DNA from: CAZKVJ01 sp964556225 | GTDB lineage: Bacteria > Actinomycetota > Acidimicrobiia > Acidimicrobiales > Ilumatobacteraceae | Length of the DNA stretch: 64,000 nt | Reading direction: 5' to 3' | Assembly: GCA_964556225.1 (NCBI GenBank) | Contig: CAZKVJ010000002.1 | Location: 124,001-188,000, forward strand | Part shown: positions 57,888 to 64,000 of the stretch, one piece after another | Position numbering within the stretch: position 1 is the stretch's first letter | How the letters are laid out: every line of letters starts with the position of its first letter | Notes under the pieces: generated by a model | The model's database searches: none | What the model was told of the DNA's origin: nothing | The model's input: only the letters and a program-made list of their open reading frames with translations | Translations under genes and position numbers: made by a program

Positions 57888-58967
57888 TTGATCGTCAGCC
57901 GGATCGAGCTCGCCGACTTCCGCAGCTACGCGAACGCTGCGTTCGACCTGACCCCCGGGGTGACGGCGGTCGTCGGGGACAACGGCCAGGGCAAGACCAA
58001 CCTGGCCGAGGCGCTCGCCTACCTCGCCACCCTCGAGAGCTTTCGCGGCGCGCCGGCCGACGCCATGATCAGGGCCGGCACCGACCTGGCCGTCGTGCGG
58101 GCCACGATCCGCCACGACGATGGCCGCGAGCTGCTGGTCGAAGCGGAGATCTCCCGCTCGGGACGGAACCGGGTGCAGGTGAACCGTCAACGGCTCGCGC
58201 GGGCGCGCGACCTGCTCGGTGTGGTGCGCGTGACGGTGTTCTCGCCCGATGACCTGGAGCTGGTCAAGGGCGGGCCGGCGGACCGACGGCGGTTCCTCGA
58301 CGGCACCCTCGTGGCGCTCGCCACGAAGTACGACGGCCTGCGCCTCGAGCTGGATCGGATCTTGCGCCAGCGCAACGTGCTGCTGAAGCAGGCCGGCGGA
58401 CGGCTCGACGAGAGCGCCACCTTGACGCTCGACGTGTGGGACGACCAGCTCGCCCGGACCGGTGAGCAGCTCGGCCACGCCCGCGCGCACCTCGTGGAAC
58501 GTCTCTCGCCGCTGGTCGGTGCCGCCTACGAGGAGCTGGCCGGCCGGCCCACGCCGGTGGGGCTGCGCTACGACCCGCCGTGGCGGGCCGGCGGCCTCGC
58601 TGCGGCGCTGGTCCGGGCCCGCTCGGACGACGTGCGTCGAGGTCTCTCCACGGTCGGCCCACACCGTGACGAGCTCGAGCTGACGGTGAACGACCTCCCG
58701 GCGAGGACGCACGCGTCCCAGGGCGAGCAGCGAACGATCGCACTGGCACTGCGCCTCGGTGCGCACCGGCTCGTGGCCGAGCGAGTCGACAGCGCCCCGG
58801 TGCTGGTGCTCGACGACGTGCTCTCCGAGCTGGATCCGGGCCGGGCCCGATCACTGCTCGAGCACCTGCCGGCCGGCCAGGTGGTGATCACGACGGCTGC
58901 CGCGCTCCCGGAAGCAGCCCACCCGGACCGGGTGCTGCGGATCGAGGCCGGCTCGGTGGCAGGCTGA
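57888..58967 (+). CDS. recF: DNA replication and repair protein RecF
   Basis: 359 residues, TTG start. SMC-like ATPase with Walker A GDNGQGKTNLAEAL, signature THASQGEQRTIALALRLG and Walker B VLVLDDVLSELDPGR. It guides RecA loading at gaps. The DUF721 gene starts 5 bp after it, as in mycobacteria (recF-Rv0004). Confidence 0.95.
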   Translation: MIVSRIELADFRSYANAAFDLTPGVTAVVGDNGQGKTNLAEALAYLATLESFRGAPADAMIRAGTDLAVVRATIRHDDGRELLVEAEISRSGRNRVQVNRQRLARARDLLGVVRVTVFSPDDLELVKGGPADRRRFLDGTLVALATKYDGLRLELDRILRQRNVLLKQAGGRLDESATLTLDVWDDQLARTGEQLGHARAHLVERLSPLVGAAYEELAGRPTPVGLRYDPPWRAGGLAAALVRARSDDVRRGLSTVGPHRDELELTVNDLPARTHASQGEQRTIALALRLGAHRLVAERVDSAPVLVLDDVLSELDPGRARSLLEHLPAGQVVITTAAALPEAAHPDRVLRIEAGSVAG

Positions 58968-58972
58968 GTGCC

Positions 58973-59278
58973 GTGGCCGCGGACGATCCTCGACCCATCA
59001 CCGAGAGCCTCGATGGGCTGCTGCGGGACCTTCGAGCCGGCGCGCGCCACGAGGTGGGCGGCGTGTTCGGACGGTGGGACGAGATGGTCGGACCGGTGGT
59101 GGCCGCCCACGTCCGTCCGGTCAAGCTCGACCAGGGCCGGCTCCTGGTCGAAGTCGACGAGCCCGGCTGGGCGACGCAGCTGCGGTTCCTCGAGGCCGAC
59201 GTCCTCGCCCGCCTGCGCGACGGCGCCGGGGTCGAGCTGTCCGGCCTCGACGTTCGTGTCGCCCGCCCCCGCCGCTGA
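58973..59278 (+). CDS. DUF721 family protein
   Basis: 101 residues with a GTG start. Family core: GRWDEMVGPVVAAHVRPVKL and LLVEVDEPGWATQLRFLE, a KH-like fold thought to bind nucleic acid. It is shorter than mycobacterial Rv0004 because the N-terminal extension is missing. The conserved place between recF and gyrB supports a link to replication, with no known activity. Confidence 0.85.
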   Translation: MAADDPRPITESLDGLLRDLRAGARHEVGGVFGRWDEMVGPVVAAHVRPVKLDQGRLLVEVDEPGWATQLRFLEADVLARLRDGAGVELSGLDVRVARPRR

Positions 59279-59441
59279 CCCCAATCGCAGGAGATCGCCG
59301 GTGGGCGGGGTCGCGCCAGACCCCGTTGGTAGACTGACAGCATTCGCGATCGGGTCTGTCACGCAGGGAGCCGGCCGTTGGATCGCCTGGTTCCCCGACG
59401 GGTCGGGACCCCCCGCCCCTCACGTCCACACCGAGGTCCGC

Positions 59442-61433
<1,992 letters not shown>

Positions 61434-61434
61434 C

Positions 61435-63888
61435 ATGAGCGACACCCCGACCCCCGAGCCCGGCGACGAGCTGCGCATCCAGCCCGTGCAGCTCCAAGAC
61501 GAGATGGAGAGCTCGTTCCTCGACTACGCGATGTCGGTCATCATGGCCCGCGCCCTGCCGGACGTGCGCGACGGCCTCAAGCCGGTGCACCGGCGGATCA
61601 TCTGGGACATGGACCAGCAGGGGTTCCGCCCGGACCGGCCGTTCGTGAAGTGCGCCCGCGTCACCGGCGACACCATGGCCCGCTACCACCCGCACGGTGA
61701 CAGCGCCATCTACGACGCCCTGGTGCGCATGGCACAGCCGTTCTCACTGCGCCACCCGCTCATCGACTTCCACGGCAACTACGGCTCACCGGACTTCGGT
61801 CCGGCGGCCAGCCGGTACACGGAGTGCCGGCTCCACGCGCTCGCGATGCAGCTCCTCGCCGACATCGACGAGGACACCGTCGACATGGTGGCCACCTACG
61901 ACGGCACCACGGAGGAGCCGACGGTGCTGCCGGCCCGCTTCCCGAACCTGCTCGTGAACGGCAGCCAGGGCATCGCGGTGGGGATGGCCACGAACATCCC
62001 GCCCCACAACCTCGGTGAGGTGATCGACGCCACCATCCACCTCATCGACCACCCGGACGCCACCCCTGACGACCTCATGCAGTACGTGAAGGGTCCGGAC
62101 TTCCCGACCGGCGGCGCCATCCTGGGGCGGGCGGGCATCATCGACGCCTACCGGACCGGCCGGGGCAGCGTCCGCATGCGAGCCACCGCCACCATCGAGG
62201 AGGGCAAGCGGGGCCAGATGCAGATCGTGGTGACCGAGCTGCCGTACCAGGCGAGCTGCTCGGCGATCGCCGCTCGGATCCAGGAGCTCGTCGACGGCGG
62301 CGACCTCGAGGGCATCGCCGACGTCAACGACAACTCGGCCGGTGGCAAGACCAACCTGATCATCACCCTGAAGCGCGACGCCAACGCCAACGTGGTGCTG
62401 AACAACCTCTACAAGCTCACCCAGCTGCAGAGCTCGTTCGCCGTCAACATGGTCGCCCTCTACGACGGCGTCCCGCGCACGCTGAACCTGGCCCAGGCCC
62501 TGCAGGGCTACATCGCTCATCAGGTCGACGTGATCACCCGGCGCACGGAGTTCCGCCTCGAGAAGGCTCGCAAGCGGGCCCACATCCTCGAGGGGCGGCT
62601 CAAGGCGCTGAACGTGATCGACGAGATCATCGCGCTGATCCGTGCCAGCGACGATGCCCCCTCCGCCAAGGACGCGCTCATGGCGCCGCCGTACGAGTTC
62701 AGCGAGATCCAGGCGATCGACATCCTCGACATGCAGCTGCGCCAGCTCACCCGCTTGTCCCGGATCGACCTCGAGCGTGAAGCCGAGGAGGTCCGTGAGC
62801 GCATCGCCGAGCTGGAGTCGATCCTGGCCGACGACGCCAAGCTGCGCAGCGTCATCAAAGACGAGCTGGGCGCGCTCAAGGAGGAGTTCGCCACCCCTCG
62901 GGTGTGCCGGATCACCCTCGACACCGGCGAGATGAGCGTCGAGGACCTCGTCGAGGACAAAGAGCTGGTGGTCGTCATGACCGAGGCCCAGTACGTGAAG
63001 GCCGTGCCGGCGGCGTCGTTCAAGACCCAGGGTCGCGGTGGGCGGGGCGTAAGCGGCGCCAAGCTGAAGGCCGACGACCTGGTGCGCCACGTGATCTTCA
63101 CCACCGCGCACGCCTACCTGCTGTTCTTCTCCAACCGCGGCAAGGTGTACCGGTTGCGGGCCATGGACATCCCAGAGCGCGAGCGCACCGCCAAGGGCAT
63201 GCCGATCGTCAACCTGCTCCCGCTGCAGGCCGGCGAGACGGTCCAGGCCATCATCGATACCCGCGACTTCGCCGGCGAGCGGTACCTCTTCTTCGCGACC
63301 CTCCAGGGGCAGGTGAAGAAGACGTCGTTCCACGAGTACGACAGCAGCCGTCGCGACGGCCTCATCGCCATCAACCTTCGCGATGGCGACGAGCTGGTGC
63401 GGGTGATCGAGACCACGGGCACCGACGACATCTTCATGGTGAGCCGCAGCGGCATGACGATCCGCTTCGCCGAGGACGAGGTGCGCCCGATGGGCCGCGC
63501 CGCGGCCGGGGTTCGGGGCATGAAGCTCCGTTCCGGCGACGAAGTGGTCTCGGTCGACGTGGCTCGTGACGACACGTCGATCCTCATGGTCACGGAGGCC
63601 GGCTACGGAAAGCGCACCCAGCTCGACCGCTTCAACCGTCAGGGCCGGGGCGGACAGGGCGTGAAGGGGATCCGCCTCACCGGCCGCAAGGGGATGGTGG
63701 TCGCCGCGTTCATGGTCGGCCTCGACGACGAGATCGTGGCGGTCTCCTCGGGTGGTGTCACCATCCGCATGCCGGTGCGCGACATCTCCTCGCAGGGGCG
63801 CGACGCCACCGGGGTTCGGGTGATGAGCCTCGACGACGGCCAGACCGTGGCATCGGTGGCACCGATCCTCTCCAACGACGAGGACTGA
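61435..63888 (+). CDS. gyrA: DNA gyrase subunit A
   Basis: 817 residues. Catalytic Tyr128 in AASRYTE (E. coli reads AAMRYTE), QRDR segment HPHGDSAIYDALVRMAQ with S90 and D94, both the residues normally linked to quinolone sensitivity. Long coiled-coil gate, then the C-terminal beta-pinwheel. The GyrA box reads QGRGGRG instead of QRRGGKG. With GyrB it introduces negative supercoils. Confidence 0.97.
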   Translation: MSDTPTPEPGDELRIQPVQLQDEMESSFLDYAMSVIMARALPDVRDGLKPVHRRIIWDMDQQGFRPDRPFVKCARVTGDTMARYHPHGDSAIYDALVRMAQPFSLRHPLIDFHGNYGSPDFGPAASRYTECRLHALAMQLLADIDEDTVDMVATYDGTTEEPTVLPARFPNLLVNGSQGIAVGMATNIPPHNLGEVIDATIHLIDHPDATPDDLMQYVKGPDFPTGGAILGRAGIIDAYRTGRGSVRMRATATIEEGKRGQMQIVVTELPYQASCSAIAARIQELVDGGDLEGIADVNDNSAGGKTNLIITLKRDANANVVLNNLYKLTQLQSSFAVNMVALYDGVPRTLNLAQALQGYIAHQVDVITRRTEFRLEKARKRAHILEGRLKALNVIDEIIALIRASDDAPSAKDALMAPPYEFSEIQAIDILDMQLRQLTRLSRIDLEREAEEVRERIAELESILADDAKLRSVIKDELGALKEEFATPRVCRITLDTGEMSVEDLVEDKELVVVMTEAQYVKAVPAASFKTQGRGGRGVSGAKLKADDLVRHVIFTTAHAYLLFFSNRGKVYRLRAMDIPERERTAKGMPIVNLLPLQAGETVQAIIDTRDFAGERYLFFATLQGQVKKTSFHEYDSSRRDGLIAINLRDGDELVRVIETTGTDDIFMVSRSGMTIRFAEDEVRPMGRAAAGVRGMKLRSGDEVVSVDVARDDTSILMVTEAGYGKRTQLDRFNRQGRGGQGVKGIRLTGRKGMVVAAFMVGLDDEIVAVSSGGVTIRMPVRDISSQGRDATGVRVMSLDDGQTVASVAPILSNDED

Positions 63889-63956
63889 CCCACTTCCCTC
63901 GGTCGCGCCGGTCGACGCCGGCGCCGGTCGAACCCCGAGCGCAGGAGATTGAGCCC

Positions 63957-64000
63957 GTGGGTGATCACCCTCCCTCGGCATCACCGCGGGACCGCGGCTC
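63957..64000 (+). CDS. Start of the gene after gyrA, cut by the window edge (possibly DUF3566)
   Basis: A GTG with AGGAGATT upstream opens a frame reading VGDHPPSASPRDRG up to the edge. In mycobacteria the next gene is a DUF3566 membrane protein with a similar Pro/Ser-rich start, so this is a guess from gene order only. Confidence 0.45.
   Translation, partial: MGDHPPSASPRDRG

Noticed and set aside
61694..61740. Quinolone resistance change in gyrA
   Set aside because: Ser90 and Asp94, equal to the usual resistance positions, have the sensitive-type residues.

Overview
The window is about 64 kb of very GC-rich DNA. It suggests a chromosome of an actinomycetote, probably Acidimicrobiia. The evidence is the order of genes around dnaA, which matches the mycobacterial origin region almost gene for gene: tRNA nucleotidyltransferase, DUF6049 protein, kinase, ECF sigma, anti-sigma, trxB, trxA, CwlM-like protein, parB, parA, rsmG, jag, yidC, yidD, rnpA, rpmH, dnaA, dnaN, recF, DUF721, gyrB, gyrA. 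Other support is the dnaK-grpE-dnaJ-hspR order, the actinobacterial DUF5318, DUF6049 and beta-propeller families, heavy GTG start use, and many apparently leaderless genes with a TANNNT -10 box 6-10 nt before the start codon. I see no insertion sequence, prophage, integron or CRISPR array. The 100 N at 4653-4752 and several sharply broken genes suggest a draft or metagenome assembly.

Layout. Positions 1-7.4 kb hold a secreted-protein fragment, a HisD-family dehydrogenase with altered catalytic positions, the ClpB disaggregase, a secreted PIG-L deacetylase with PKD domains and identical C-terminal repeats, and a VOC protein. At 7.4-11.5 kb is the heat-shock operon dnaK-grpE-dnaJ-hspR. At 11.5-15.4 kb are a ferric-reductase-like membrane protein, an ApbE gene and a histidine kinase that have both lost their 5' parts at one shared junction, gpmA, two cyclic-nucleotide-binding proteins and a chimeric third one. 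At 15.5-23.8 kb are a membrane Fe-S oxidoreductase, an SDR, a beta-propeller lipoprotein, dcd, tRNA-Gly(CCC), small oxidase and VOC genes, and nhaA. At 23.7-28.5 kb are two tandem GGDEF/EAL genes, one wrecked by an internal deletion, and an HD-domain gene. At 28.5-31.8 kb is rpsF-ssb-rpsR-rplI followed by dnaB, with a DnaA-box cluster in front of dnaB. At 32-34.5 kb is a four-gene operon joined by 4-nt overlaps. At 34.5-40 kb are a third GGDEF/EAL protein, cca and a histone-deacetylase-like gene. From 40 kb to the right edge runs the origin-proximal block.

How the genes work together. The right half is the core replication and segregation locus: initiator, clamp, gap repair, gyrase, ParAB with two parS sites, the ribosome and tRNA-processing pair rpmH/rnpA, and membrane insertion by YidD/YidC. 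The 40-49.6 kb part is an envelope and redox block. It has a catalytically intact Ser/Thr kinase with an outside domain like that of mycobacterial MviN, in the place where a murJ gene would be expected, next to a pseudo-amidase resembling CwlM. ClpB and the DnaK system form a chaperone regulon that HspR probably controls, and a HspR-like inverted repeat lies in front of clpB. Three c-di-GMP genes occur within 14 kb, one with a strong promoter and a perfect 11-8-11 inverted repeat upstream.

No completely new system stands out. The best leads are the kinase at the murJ position, the CTG starts inside CTGA overlaps, the DnaA boxes in front of dnaB, and the deletion-type scars.
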